Shown piece after piece: positions 25,549-33,429 of a stretch of 64,000 bases of DNA. The notes under the pieces are model-generated. The model had not been told where the DNA came from. It saw nothing but the letters and a program-made list of their open reading frames with translations, and searched no databases. The translations under genes were made by a program, and so were the position numbers. The stretch's first letter is position 1. Every line of letters starts with the position of its first letter. The DNA comes from JAEUNX01 sp034004685. Lineage in GTDB: Bacteria > Pseudomonadota > Gammaproteobacteria > Burkholderiales > Rhodocyclaceae. The stretch is from contig JAVEWG010000015.1 in NCBI GenBank assembly GCA_034004685.1, forward strand, positions 6,762 through 70,761, read 5' to 3'.

Positions 25549-26010
25549 ATCGCTACCCCGACTTATCCCTCCCTGGCGGAAGATCCCGCCCGCCTGAAGC
25601 TGGACACCTATCCGATCCGGTTCGAACTGCCGACCCGCTGGAGCGACGTGGTGGACCGGGACCGTATCGGCCCCATCGGCATGGCGCGTTATTGCGAGGA
25701 GGCCCGGATGGCCTTCATTGCCGCCCTCGTCGGCAAGGATCGCATGCTCGACGAAGGCTGGAAGGGTTTCGTGCGTCAATGCACCATTGAAATGCTGGGG
25801 GATGTCACCTTCCCCGGAACCCTGACCGTGGGGGGCGGCGTGCTGCGCATCGGCAACACCTCCTGCGCCTATGGCTTTGGTTTCTTTCTGGGGGGCGTTT
25901 GTGTCTGCCTGAGCGATTCGGTCAACGTCTGGGTGGATGACAACGGCCGACCCGCCGCCATCGGCGAGGCGGTCAAGGCCGTGCTGGGCAGAGAGATGCT
26001 GGGATCATGA
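25549..26010 (+). CDS. Hotdog-fold thioesterase-like protein, start uncertain
   Basis: The coding frame reads LDTYPIRFELPTRWSDVVDRDRIGPIGMARYCEEARMAF and continues to the TGA, a 4HBT-like hotdog domain. No ATG is available: in-frame stops end at 25539, and the first codons after an AAGAGG ribosome site are non-ATG (ATC at 25549). A GTG at 25648 would remove the first strand. The family's D-x-x-GHVNN region is changed to DRDRIGPIGM, so catalysis is doubtful. Its stop overlaps the next gene's ATG. Confidence 0.6.
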   Translation: MATPTYPSLAEDPARLKLDTYPIRFELPTRWSDVVDRDRIGPIGMARYCEEARMAFIAALVGKDRMLDEGWKGFVRQCTIEMLGDVTFPGTLTVGGGVLRIGNTSCAYGFGFFLGGVCVCLSDSVNVWVDDNGRPAAIGEAVKAVLGREMLGS

Positions 26011-26441
26011 GCAAGACCTTGAATCGGCAGGCAAGGGAAAGCTACCCCTTCCATCTGGAGATCGAGACCCGTTTCACGGATACGGACATGGGGGGGCACC
26101 TGAACAACGTATCCATCCTCCTTTACTACCAGGACGGGCGGGTGCCCTTCCTGCTGGACTGCCTTCCCGAACTCGCTCCCCAGACCGGTTGGGGCCTGCG
26201 CCTGGCCCGTTGCGACGTTTCCTACGACGGGCAAACCTATTACCCGGGCCCCATCGAGGTGAGCAGCGGTATCGAGCAGGTGGGCGACAACTGGATCCGG
26301 GTGGCCCAGGCCCTGTTCCAGCATGGACAATGCGTGGGGCAGTGCGAGGTCATCCTGGTCCTGGCGGAGGATGAGGGGCAGCCCGCTGCCTTCAGCCCGG
26401 CGCAGCGCGCTCGCCTCGAAGCCCGCATGCTGGGTTCCTGA
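26007..26441 (+). CDS. Acyl-CoA thioesterase family protein (4HBT hotdog)
   Basis: A 144-residue hotdog-fold protein with the intact active-site block TRFTDTDMGGHLNNVSILLYYQDGR, in which Asp and the HLNN pair are typical of 4HBT acyl-CoA thioesterases. It should hydrolyse an acyl-CoA thioester; the acyl group is unknown. Start in an ATGA overlap with the preceding paralogue-like gene, so the two are translationally coupled and may form a heteromer. Confidence 0.85.
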   Translation: MSKTLNRQARESYPFHLEIETRFTDTDMGGHLNNVSILLYYQDGRVPFLLDCLPELAPQTGWGLRLARCDVSYDGQTYYPGPIEVSSGIEQVGDNWIRVAQALFQHGQCVGQCEVILVLAEDEGQPAAFSPAQRARLEARMLGS

Positions 26442-26617
26442 AGCGCCCCGGGGGCGGACCCCAAAACTAATCAACCCTTTTCGGCCCAAGGGTCTATGCT
26501 GGGTCATGGTCCGTGGCTGGCCGTAAGGCGGCTTGGCCCGGGCTATAGGATCATCCGCACCCTGCCGCGATCCCCGGTTGTTCCGGCCCAGCGCGGGGGG
26601 CGACAAGGAGAAGTACC

Positions 26618-26731
26618 ATGGCAAAAGGTCAGGCACGCGGCAACAAGGAAGCAAAAAAACCCAAACAACCCAAGAAGCCGGAGGTTCCCGCCACCGGATT
26701 CATCATCCAGCCCAAGCCTACCCACAAGTAG
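26618..26731 (+). CDS. 37-residue basic peptide
   Basis: A short gene with a clear ribosome site (AAGGAG, 8 bases before the ATG) encodes MAKGQARGNKEAKKPKQPKK, continuing with a Pro-rich end PATGFIIQPKPTHK. It is strongly basic (many Lys), has no membrane segment and is followed at once by a strong terminator. Similar lysine-rich mini-proteins occur in other betaproteobacteria as I recall, but no function is known to me. Confidence 0.7.
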   Translation: MAKGQARGNKEAKKPKQPKKPEVPATGFIIQPKPTHK

Positions 26732-26732
26732 G

Positions 26733-26785
26733 GCGGCCCCAAACAAAAAGACCGGCCCAGGGCCGGTCTTTTTGTTTGGGGCCGC
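26733..26785. terminator. Bidirectional terminator with 25-bp perfect stem
   Basis: An inverted repeat of 25 bases with a 3-base loop (26733-26757 against 26761-26785). It includes CAAAAAGACCGGCC/GGCCGGTCTTTTTG, which gives a U-tract on either strand. It separates the small peptide gene from the convergent ettA. Confidence 0.9.
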
Positions 26786-26806
26786 GCCCCGCTTTACGTG
26801 TCCGAC

Positions 26807-28471
26807 TCAGCGGCTGATGGGCTTGAAGCGCAGGCGCTTGGGCTTGGCCCCTTCCTCCCCCAGGCGCTTTTTCTTGTCTTCCTCGTATTCCTGGTAGTTG
26901 CCGGCGAAGAAGGTCCACTGGGAATCCCCCTCGGCGGCCAGGATGTGGGTACAGATCCGGTCCAGGAACCAGCGGTCGTGGCTGATGATGAGGGCGCAGC
27001 CGGCAAATTCCAGGAGGGCGTCTTCCAGGGCCCGCAGGGTTTCCACGTCCAGGTCGTTGGAGGGTTCGTCCAGGAGCAGCACGTTGCCCCCGGCGATCAG
27101 GGTCTTGGCCAGGTGCAGCCGCCCCCGCTCGCCGCCGGAGAGGTTGCCGACGATCTTCTGCTGGTCGCCGCCCTTGAAGTTGAAGCGGCCGATGTAGGCC
27201 CGGCTGGGCATCTCGAACTTGCCCACGGTGAGGATGTCGGCCCCCTCCGAGATGGCCTCGAAGACGGTCTTGGAGCCGTCCAAGCCCTCCCGGGTCTGGT
27301 CCACCGCCGCGATCTTGACGGTGGGGCCCACCACGATCTCGCCGGAGTCAGGCTGGTCCCGCCCCTCGATCATCCTGAAGAGGGTGGATTTACCGGCACC
27401 GTTGGGACCGATCACCCCCACGATGGCGCCCGCCGGGATGGAGAAGCTCACCTTGTCCATCAGCAGTTTGTCGCCGAAGGCCTTGGTCACCCCGTTGAAC
27501 TCGATCACCTTGTCCCCCAGCCGTTCGCCGGGGGGGATGAAGATTTCCTGGGTCTCGTTGCGGCGCTGGTATTCCACGCTGGCCATTTCCTCGTAGCGGG
27601 CCAGGCGGGCCTTGCTCTTGGCCTGACGGGCCTTGGGATTGGAGCGGGCCCATTCCAGTTCGGTCTTCATGGCTTTTTGGTGGGCCACTTCCTGCTTGGC
27701 TTCCTGGGCCAGGCGGTCGCCCTTTTGCTCCAGCCAGGAGGAGTAGTTGCCCTTCCAGGGGATGCCGTGGCCCCGGTCGAGTTCCAGGATCCACTCGGCG
27801 GCGTTGTCCAGGAAGTAGCGGTCGTGGGTCACCGCCACCACGGTGCCGGGGAAGCGGGTGAGGAATTGTTCCAGCCATTCCACGGATTCCGCATCCAGGT
27901 GGTTGGTGGGTTCATCCAGCAGCAGCATGTCGGGTTTGGACAGGAGCAGCTTGCACAGGGCGACCCGGCGCTTCTCGCCGCCGGACAAGGGGCCGATCCT
28001 GGCTTCCCAGGGGGGCAGGCGCAGGGCGTCGGCGGCAATCTCCAGCTGGGTTTCCACGTCGGCGCCGCTGGTGGCGATGATGTTTTCGTACTTGGCCTGG
28101 AGTTCCGCCAGCTTGTCGAAGTCGGCGTCCGGCTCGGCATAGGCGGCGTACACCTCTTCCAGCTTCTGCTTGGCTTCCATTACCTCCCCCAGGGCGGACT
28201 CCACCTCCTGGCGGACGGTCTTGTCCGGATCGAGCTGGGGCTCCTGGGGCAGATAGCCGATGGAGATGCCCGGCAGGTGCTGGACCTCCCCGTCGTACTC
28301 CTTGTCCACCCCGGCCATGATCCGTAGCACCGTGGATTTGCCGGAACCGTTGAGGCCGAGGAGGCCGATCTTGGCGCCGGGAAAGAAGGATAGGGAAATA
28401 TCCTTGATGATCTGCCGCTTGGGCGGCACCACTTTGCTCACGCGGAGCATCGACATCACGTATTGAGCCAT
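26807..28471 (-). CDS. ettA: Energy-dependent translational throttle protein EttA (ABC-F)
   Basis: A 554-residue ABC-F ATPase with two cassettes: Walker A GLNGSGKST and GPNGAGKST, signatures LSGGEKRRVALC and LSGGERGRLHLAK, and Walker B LLLDEPTNHLD and LLLDEPSNDLD. It starts AQYVMSMLRVSKVVPPKRQIIKDISLSFFPGAKIGLLG, as EttA does. It binds the ribosomal E site and couples elongation entry to the ATP/ADP ratio. No membrane domain is present. Confidence 0.95.
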   Translation of the reverse strand: MAQYVMSMLRVSKVVPPKRQIIKDISLSFFPGAKIGLLGLNGSGKSTVLRIMAGVDKEYDGEVQHLPGISIGYLPQEPQLDPDKTVRQEVESALGEVMEAKQKLEEVYAAYAEPDADFDKLAELQAKYENIIATSGADVETQLEIAADALRLPPWEARIGPLSGGEKRRVALCKLLLSKPDMLLLDEPTNHLDAESVEWLEQFLTRFPGTVVAVTHDRYFLDNAAEWILELDRGHGIPWKGNYSSWLEQKGDRLAQEAKQEVAHQKAMKTELEWARSNPKARQAKSKARLARYEEMASVEYQRRNETQEIFIPPGERLGDKVIEFNGVTKAFGDKLLMDKVSFSIPAGAIVGVIGPNGAGKSTLFRMIEGRDQPDSGEIVVGPTVKIAAVDQTREGLDGSKTVFEAISEGADILTVGKFEMPSRAYIGRFNFKGGDQQKIVGNLSGGERGRLHLAKTLIAGGNVLLLDEPSNDLDVETLRALEDALLEFAGCALIISHDRWFLDRICTHILAAEGDSQWTFFAGNYQEYEEDKKKRLGEEGAKPKRLRFKPISR

Positions 28472-28597
28472 GGGTGGGAATGGGCGACTATGCTTGGAAA
28501 TGGAAAGGCCGCAAGCTTACCGGAAGGCGGCTGGACGGGCACGCTCGTCGCGGCGTTCGGCAGGGCAACGATAGTCCCTTCAAGGGGAGGCAGGCTC

Positions 28598-30541
28598 TTG
28601 AATACTGCCAGCCAGTTCAAATCCGCGAAGTTTCAACGGACGGGCTCCGCCCAGTCCAGGCGGGGCGTGTTCATCCCGACCTTGGTGGCCGCGGTCATTT
28701 CGTTGCTGGTGGTGGTCTTGAGCTGGCGCTCGGTGGAGGAGGATCGCCAGCGGACCCTGTTCAATCAGCTGGCGGCCGAAGCCAACGCCCAGGGCTTCAA
28801 GGTGCGGGACCGGATCGTGGCCTACAGTCTGGTGCTGCGCGGTGCGGCGGCCCTCTTTGGCACCCAGGCCAGCGTCAATCGCGGGGTTTGGCAGACCTAC
28901 GTGGAGGGGCTCAGCCTCTACCGGGACTTTCCGGGGGTCCAGGGGGTGGGCTTCGCCCGCCTTCTTCAGCCCGGCCAGGTGGCCAGCCACGAGGCAGCCC
29001 AGCGGGAGGATGGGATGGAGGACTATGCCCTGTGGCCCGCCGGCAAGCGGGAGCGCTACACCGCCATCACTTACCTGGAGCCCGCCAGCTGGCGCAATCA
29101 GCGGGCCTGGGGGTATGACATGTATACCGAGCCGGTGCGCCGGGAGGCCATGGATAGGGCGCGGGAGCGGGGTGAGCCAGCTCTCTCGGGCAAGGTGATC
29201 CTGGTTCAGGAAACCGATTCGGAAGTCCAGGCCGGGGCGCTCCTCTATCTGCCCCTGTGGGGTCGGCCGACCCTGCCGGAAGGTCAGGGACGGGCTTTCC
29301 TGGGCTGGGTCTATAGTCCTTTCCGCATGAATGACCTGGTGCAGTCGGCCATCGGTGCGCCCACCACCACCTTGCGTCTGCGCATCTATGATGGCACTGA
29401 AGCCTTGGATGCCGCCCTGCTCTACGACAGCGCCCCCGCCAGCCGGGCCACTCCGGTGGTGGCCTACACCCTGCCCTTGCTGGTGGAGGGCCGGTTGTGG
29501 ACCCTCCAGTTCGACGGTCTGCCGGGTTTTGGCCGGGACCAGCGGGGCGTCAGCCCGGGCCTGCTGCTGGTGGGTTTCCTGTCGCTATTGTTGGTGCTGG
29601 GCACCTGGGCCCTCACCAGCCTGCGCCGCCAGGCCGCCATCCTGGAGGCCCTGAGTGAATCCCTGCGGGAGCGGGAGTTGCAGTATTCCACCCTGGTGAA
29701 TCTTTCCCGGGACGGCATCGCAGCAGTGGACGGGGCGCTGCGTTTCACTTTCGTAAACCCCCGGCTGGCCGAGTGGCTGGGCCAGAGTCCGGGCCGGGTG
29801 GTGGGTACCCCCTTCCCGTCCTATTGGTGCTCGCCCCCCCAGGAGGAAGCGGAGCACATCCGGCTCCGCCTGGGGGCCGGCCTGGGCCAGACCTACGAGG
29901 TTCGCCTCAAGATCCCCGGCGGCGGGGAGCGGGTCGCCCTGGTTTCCGACCAGCCCCTGCGGGACGAGCAGGGGGAGCTCCAGGGGGCCACCCTGGTACT
30001 GACCGACATCACCGAGCGTCAGGCCGCCGCCGAGCGCATCCACTACCTGGCCACCCACGACGTGCTCACCGGGGTGCCCAACCGGCTCACCATCCGGGAG
30101 CGCCTGACCCGCGCCATTGCCATGGCCCGGCGCTATGACCGGCGGGTGGCGGTGCTGTTCATCGATCTGGACTATTTCAAACAGGTCAATGACACCTACG
30201 GCCACCAGGTGGGGGATGAGGTGTTGATCCAGTGCGTGGTCCGCATCCGCGATTGCCTGCGGGAAACCGATAGCCTTGGGCGCCTGGGGGGCGACGAGTT
30301 CATGGTGTTGCTGCCGGAAATGGACTCCCCCCGCAATCTGGATCTGGTGGCCAACAAGATCATCGAGACCCTGGAGCGGCCCATGGTGATCCAGAACCAC
30401 GAGATCCACATTTCCGCCAGCATCGGCATGGTCCTCTACCCGGACGACGGGGTGGACGAGGATATGCTGGTGATCCGCGCCGATGCCGCCATGTACCGGG
30501 CCAAGTGCGGCGGCCGGGGGCGGCTGGAAGCGGGTCAGTGA
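28598..30541 (+). CDS. Membrane CHASE-PAS-GGDEF diguanylate cyclase
   Basis: Expected to make cyclic di-GMP. A TTG start at 28598 follows AGGGGAGG and gives 647 residues; the longer frame would run back into ettA's start. It has a transmembrane segment (~30-50), a periplasmic CHASE domain (YRDFPGVQGVGFARLL), a second transmembrane segment (~325), a PAS domain, and a GGDEF domain with RLGGDEF (active site near 564). An inhibitory-site RETD lies 5 residues before GGDEF. No EAL domain follows, so this is a synthase only. Confidence 0.9.
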   Translation: MNTASQFKSAKFQRTGSAQSRRGVFIPTLVAAVISLLVVVLSWRSVEEDRQRTLFNQLAAEANAQGFKVRDRIVAYSLVLRGAAALFGTQASVNRGVWQTYVEGLSLYRDFPGVQGVGFARLLQPGQVASHEAAQREDGMEDYALWPAGKRERYTAITYLEPASWRNQRAWGYDMYTEPVRREAMDRARERGEPALSGKVILVQETDSEVQAGALLYLPLWGRPTLPEGQGRAFLGWVYSPFRMNDLVQSAIGAPTTTLRLRIYDGTEALDAALLYDSAPASRATPVVAYTLPLLVEGRLWTLQFDGLPGFGRDQRGVSPGLLLVGFLSLLLVLGTWALTSLRRQAAILEALSESLRERELQYSTLVNLSRDGIAAVDGALRFTFVNPRLAEWLGQSPGRVVGTPFPSYWCSPPQEEAEHIRLRLGAGLGQTYEVRLKIPGGGERVALVSDQPLRDEQGELQGATLVLTDITERQAAAERIHYLATHDVLTGVPNRLTIRERLTRAIAMARRYDRRVAVLFIDLDYFKQVNDTYGHQVGDEVLIQCVVRIRDCLRETDSLGRLGGDEFMVLLPEMDSPRNLDLVANKIIETLERPMVIQNHEIHISASIGMVLYPDDGVDEDMLVIRADAAMYRAKCGGRGRLEAGQ

Positions 30542-30574
30542 GGGGCCTCCCGGCGTGGCACCCATGGAGGCCCC
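30542..30574. repeat. 9-bp stem inverted repeat between convergent genes
   Basis: GGGGCCTCC and GGAGGCCCC flank a 15-base loop directly after the diguanylate cyclase stop codon. It lacks a U-tract, so it may be a 3' stabiliser or a weak terminator. Confidence 0.5.
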
Positions 30575-30596
30575 GGGGTGAATGGTCTGCCAGGGC

Positions 30597-31181
30597 TCAG
30601 GCGGCCCCCGCCCCAAGGGCCAGGGGCGTGACACTGGCGCCCCGCTCCTCCTGGGGCGGGGCGGGGCGCTCGGCCGCGGTGGCGCCGAGGGCCCGCACGT
30701 CGCCGCTGATCTGACCCCCTTCCTCGATCAGGATGCTGCCGTAGCGGATGGTGCCGCTGACCCGTCCGGTAGCGTGGATCACCAGCCGTTGGCGGGCGGT
30801 GAGTTCTCCCTCGAAGCAGCCGTGCACCTCCGCCACGTCGATGCCCACCTTGCCGGCAAAGGCGCCCCGCTCCCGGATCCGGATGACCCGACTGTCCATG
30901 GTGGCCTCCACCCGGCCTTCCACCTCCAGGGTGTCGCAGTCCAGGATCTCCGCGCCCTTGAGCTTGACGTCCGGCCCCACCACCAGGCGGCTGGCGGAGG
31001 TTTCGTCGGCAAGCTTGGGGCTTGGCGCGGCGGGTGGGGCTGCCACGGGGGTGGCTTCCGGCGGGGTGGCGGCGGCAGCGCGCTGGGTGGCCCCGGGAGG
31101 AAGACCGCCCGTCAAGGGAGTAGGGCGGCTGGCTTCCCGGGCGTCGGTTGGACGGGCGAAGGGGCTGGGCTTGGCGAACAT
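30597..31181 (-). CDS. Bactofilin-family cytoskeletal protein
   Basis: A 194-residue protein with an Ala/Pro/Thr-rich N-terminal tail (~65 residues) and a bactofilin beta-helix domain: LVVGPDVKLKGAEILDCDTLEVEGRVEA, VIRIRERGAFAGKVGIDVAEVHGCFEGELT, and GTIRYGSILIEEGGQISGDV. Bactofilins polymerise without nucleotide and can be linked to cell shape or surface organisation. It has an AAAGG ribosome site and faces the cyclase gene. Confidence 0.88.
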   Translation of the reverse strand: MFAKPSPFARPTDAREASRPTPLTGGLPPGATQRAAAATPPEATPVAAPPAAPSPKLADETSASRLVVGPDVKLKGAEILDCDTLEVEGRVEATMDSRVIRIRERGAFAGKVGIDVAEVHGCFEGELTARQRLVIHATGRVSGTIRYGSILIEEGGQISGDVRALGATAAERPAPPQEERGASVTPLALGAGAA

Positions 31182-31487
31182 GGATGAACCTTTCTATCGA
31201 TGGGAAAACGTCAGTCCTCCTTGGCAAGCCCCATGCCCGATCGAAAACATCCCATCAAATCAGCTGGATGACCGCATCCGGGGAGATCGACGAGGCTTGC
31301 TGGCAGGCCCCAGTGTCGGGCGATGGCGACACGGGGCCGCCCGGCTGGATGGCAAGCCATTGATCCGCAAGGGTTCCCCCATGTCGCTGCGGGGCGACGG
31401 TGGGTGCCCCGGCTGCCTTGCATTTGCTTACCTCCCGGCCCCGGGGCCCTTCCTACACTGGGGCGGCCGTCAACGGGGAGGCCTGTC
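31182..31487. other. Intergenic region upstream of the GlrK-like kinase
   Basis: These 306 bases lie between the divergent bactofilin and kinase genes. They contain a GG-N10-GC sigma-54-like element at 31221-31238 and no convincing gene. Confidence 0.5.
31221..31238 (+). promoter_or_regulatory. Putative sigma-54 promoter
   Basis: TTGGCAAGCCCCATGCCC matches the -24/-12 form TTGGCA-N-TTGC with the essential GG and GC 10 bases apart (GG at 31223-31224 in TTGGC, GC at 31235-31236). It points toward the kinase-lipoprotein-NtrC regulator genes, whose regulator is itself a sigma-54 activator. Confidence 0.45.
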
Positions 31488-32885
31488 GTGAGTCGTTTTT
31501 CCTATCGCCAACTGCTGCTGTGCGCCTTTGTCGCCCTGGCCTTGCTGGTGAGCCTGCCCACCCTGCGGGGTTTGTGGGTGGCCGAAGGCTTGGTGGCGGC
31601 GGGTCATCGGGGCCAGGAGCGGGCCCTGTGGATGGCCCGGGATGTCCGCCTGCTGGCCGAGCAGGCCCGGGCCATGGAGCGGCAGGCGCGGCAGTTCCTG
31701 GTCCTGGGGCGGGAGGAGCCCCTGGCCCGCTTCGAGGTGGAACGGGCGTCGGCCCTGGGGATCCTGGACCGGCTGAACGGGGTTGCCACGGAGCTGGCGG
31801 TGCCGGTGGAAATCTGGCGGAACGTGGCCACCGGCCTGGATGGGGCCTTCCTGCGGCGGGGCCAGGCCGCCGAGGTGCTGGCGGCCCTGGCCCGCCTGGC
31901 CGCCATCAACGGGGATCTGGCGGAGACCGCCCGGAGTCTGGTGGCCCGGGAATCGGCTGCCCGCCAGGCGGCATTGGAGGCCCATCGCAGCGAACTGGCC
32001 TGGAGTCTGGTGGCGATCCTGGCGGGCGCCCTGGCGGCAGGGCTTGTCTTGTCCCGGTTGCTGGAGCGGCCGGTGGGGCGGCTCGGGGCGTCCATCGACC
32101 AGTTGGCCCAGGGGCGCCTGGCGGAGTCGATCCAGGGTCAAGGACCTCGGGAAATGCAGCGCCTGGCTGGCCGGCTTGAGGCCTTGCGGGTCCGGTTGGA
32201 GGCCCTGGAGGGGGAGCGGGCGCGGGTGCTGAGCCATGTCTCCCATGAGTTGAAAACGCCCCTGGCCTGTCTTCGGGAGGGTATTGCCCAGTTCGCCGAC
32301 GGTATGGCCGGCCCCCTGTCGAAAAGCCGCAGGCAGCTGCTGCCCATCCTCCAGGGTGGGGTGGTGGATCTACAGCGGCGGATTGACGATCTGATGGCCC
32401 TCCAGGGGGTGGCTCATGCCGCCCGCCAGTTGCACCGGACCCGATTGGACCTGGCAGCCCTGGCCCGGGAGGTGGCCGCGCCCCTGGGCGTGCAGGGGCG
32501 CGGCCGGGGGGTGCGCATCGACGTGACCGGCAAGGGCCTGGCTCATGCCGACCGGGATCAGTTGCGGATCGTGCTCACCAACCTCCTGGCCAACGCCCTG
32601 GCCTTCAGCCCCCAGGGGGGCCGGGTGACCCTGTGCATCCTGCGTCGCCAGGACGGGGTGAAGATCCTCTGCGCCGACGAAGGCCCGGGGGTCGAGCCCG
32701 CTGAGGCAGAACGCATCTTTGAACCCTTTTTTCGGGGCAGCCAACGCCCCGCCGGCCTTGCGCCAGGCAGCGGGGTGGGCCTGGCCATGGTGCGGGAGGC
32801 GGTAGAGGCCCACGGCGGGCGGGTCTGGCTGGCCCCGGAAGGCCCCGGCGCCGTATTTCACGTTGAGTTGCCCGATGGGAATTAA
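31488..32885 (+). CDS. glrK: Sensor histidine kinase, GlrK/QseE-like
   Basis: A 465-residue membrane kinase. It starts at a GTG after GGGGAGG (MSRFSYRQLLLCAFVALALL). Two transmembrane segments flank a ~150-residue periplasmic helical sensor, then a HAMP linker, the H-box LSHVSHELKTPLACLREG with His253, and an HATPase domain with DEGPGVEPAEAERIFEPF. The H-box context is close to GlrK/QseE. It would phosphorylate the regulator two genes downstream; the stimulus is unknown. Confidence 0.85.
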   Translation: MSRFSYRQLLLCAFVALALLVSLPTLRGLWVAEGLVAAGHRGQERALWMARDVRLLAEQARAMERQARQFLVLGREEPLARFEVERASALGILDRLNGVATELAVPVEIWRNVATGLDGAFLRRGQAAEVLAALARLAAINGDLAETARSLVARESAARQAALEAHRSELAWSLVAILAGALAAGLVLSRLLERPVGRLGASIDQLAQGRLAESIQGQGPREMQRLAGRLEALRVRLEALEGERARVLSHVSHELKTPLACLREGIAQFADGMAGPLSKSRRQLLPILQGGVVDLQRRIDDLMALQGVAHAARQLHRTRLDLAALAREVAAPLGVQGRGRGVRIDVTGKGLAHADRDQLRIVLTNLLANALAFSPQGGRVTLCILRRQDGVKILCADEGPGVEPAEAERIFEPFFRGSQRPAGLAPGSGVGLAMVREAVEAHGGRVWLAPEGPGAVFHVELPDGN

Positions 32886-33429
32886 GGCCAGGGCCGCGTG
32901 GGTCATCGGACTCGCCCTGGCGGGCTGCGGGAGCGTGCCGCCGGCCCCGGTCCCGGTCCCGGCCGAGAGTGTGCGCACCACGGCGGTGGATCGGGAGGGG
33001 GCGGCGGACACGGTCCTGCGGGCAGTGCTGGCCTACGCCCAGTACCTGGAACGGCTCGGCCCGGCGGAGCTGGCCCGGGAGCGGGCCGGCCAGCGGGGCA
33101 ACGATCCCCTCGGCCTGATGCGCCAGGCCCTGGCCTGGGGTAGCCCGCGGGCGGGGAGCGATCCGGCCCGGGCCCTGGTGGCCCTGGAGCGGCTCCTGCG
33201 GAGCCGGGAGGATCCCGCTCCGGCGCTCCAGCCCCTGACCCGTTTGCTTGCTAGCGAATATCAGGCCCGGCTGCGTCTGGAAGACGCTCTGGGCCAGGCC
33301 GAGGTCCAGCGGCAAGCTGCCCTGGAACGGGCGGCCCGGGCGGAGGGCCAGCTGGAGGCCCTGGAGGATATCGAGCGCCGGCTGGCGCGGCCCGCCCCCC
33401 GGCCGCCAGCGCGGGAGCCTGCCCCGTGA
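32875..33429 (+). CDS. Small lipoprotein between kinase and regulator, QseG-like
   Basis: A 184-residue lipoprotein: ATG at 32875 within the kinase end, a hydrophobic signal and the lipobox LALAGC (Cys about residue 17). The mature part is alanine/arginine-rich and helical, with a coiled-coil-like end (LGQAEVQRQAALERAARAEGQLEALEDIERRL). Position and size match QseG/YfhG, the lipoprotein that sits between QseE and QseF; sequence similarity cannot be judged by eye. It ends in an overlap with the regulator gene. Confidence 0.75.
   Translation: MGIKARAAWVIGLALAGCGSVPPAPVPVPAESVRTTAVDREGAADTVLRAVLAYAQYLERLGPAELARERAGQRGNDPLGLMRQALAWGSPRAGSDPARALVALERLLRSREDPAPALQPLTRLLASEYQARLRLEDALGQAEVQRQAALERAARAEGQLEALEDIERRLARPAPRPPAREPAP

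Noticed and set aside
28463..28597. N-terminal extension of the CHASE-GGDEF protein
   Set aside because: It overlaps the ettA start and lacks a ribosome site, while TTG 28598 has AGGGGAGG placed well.
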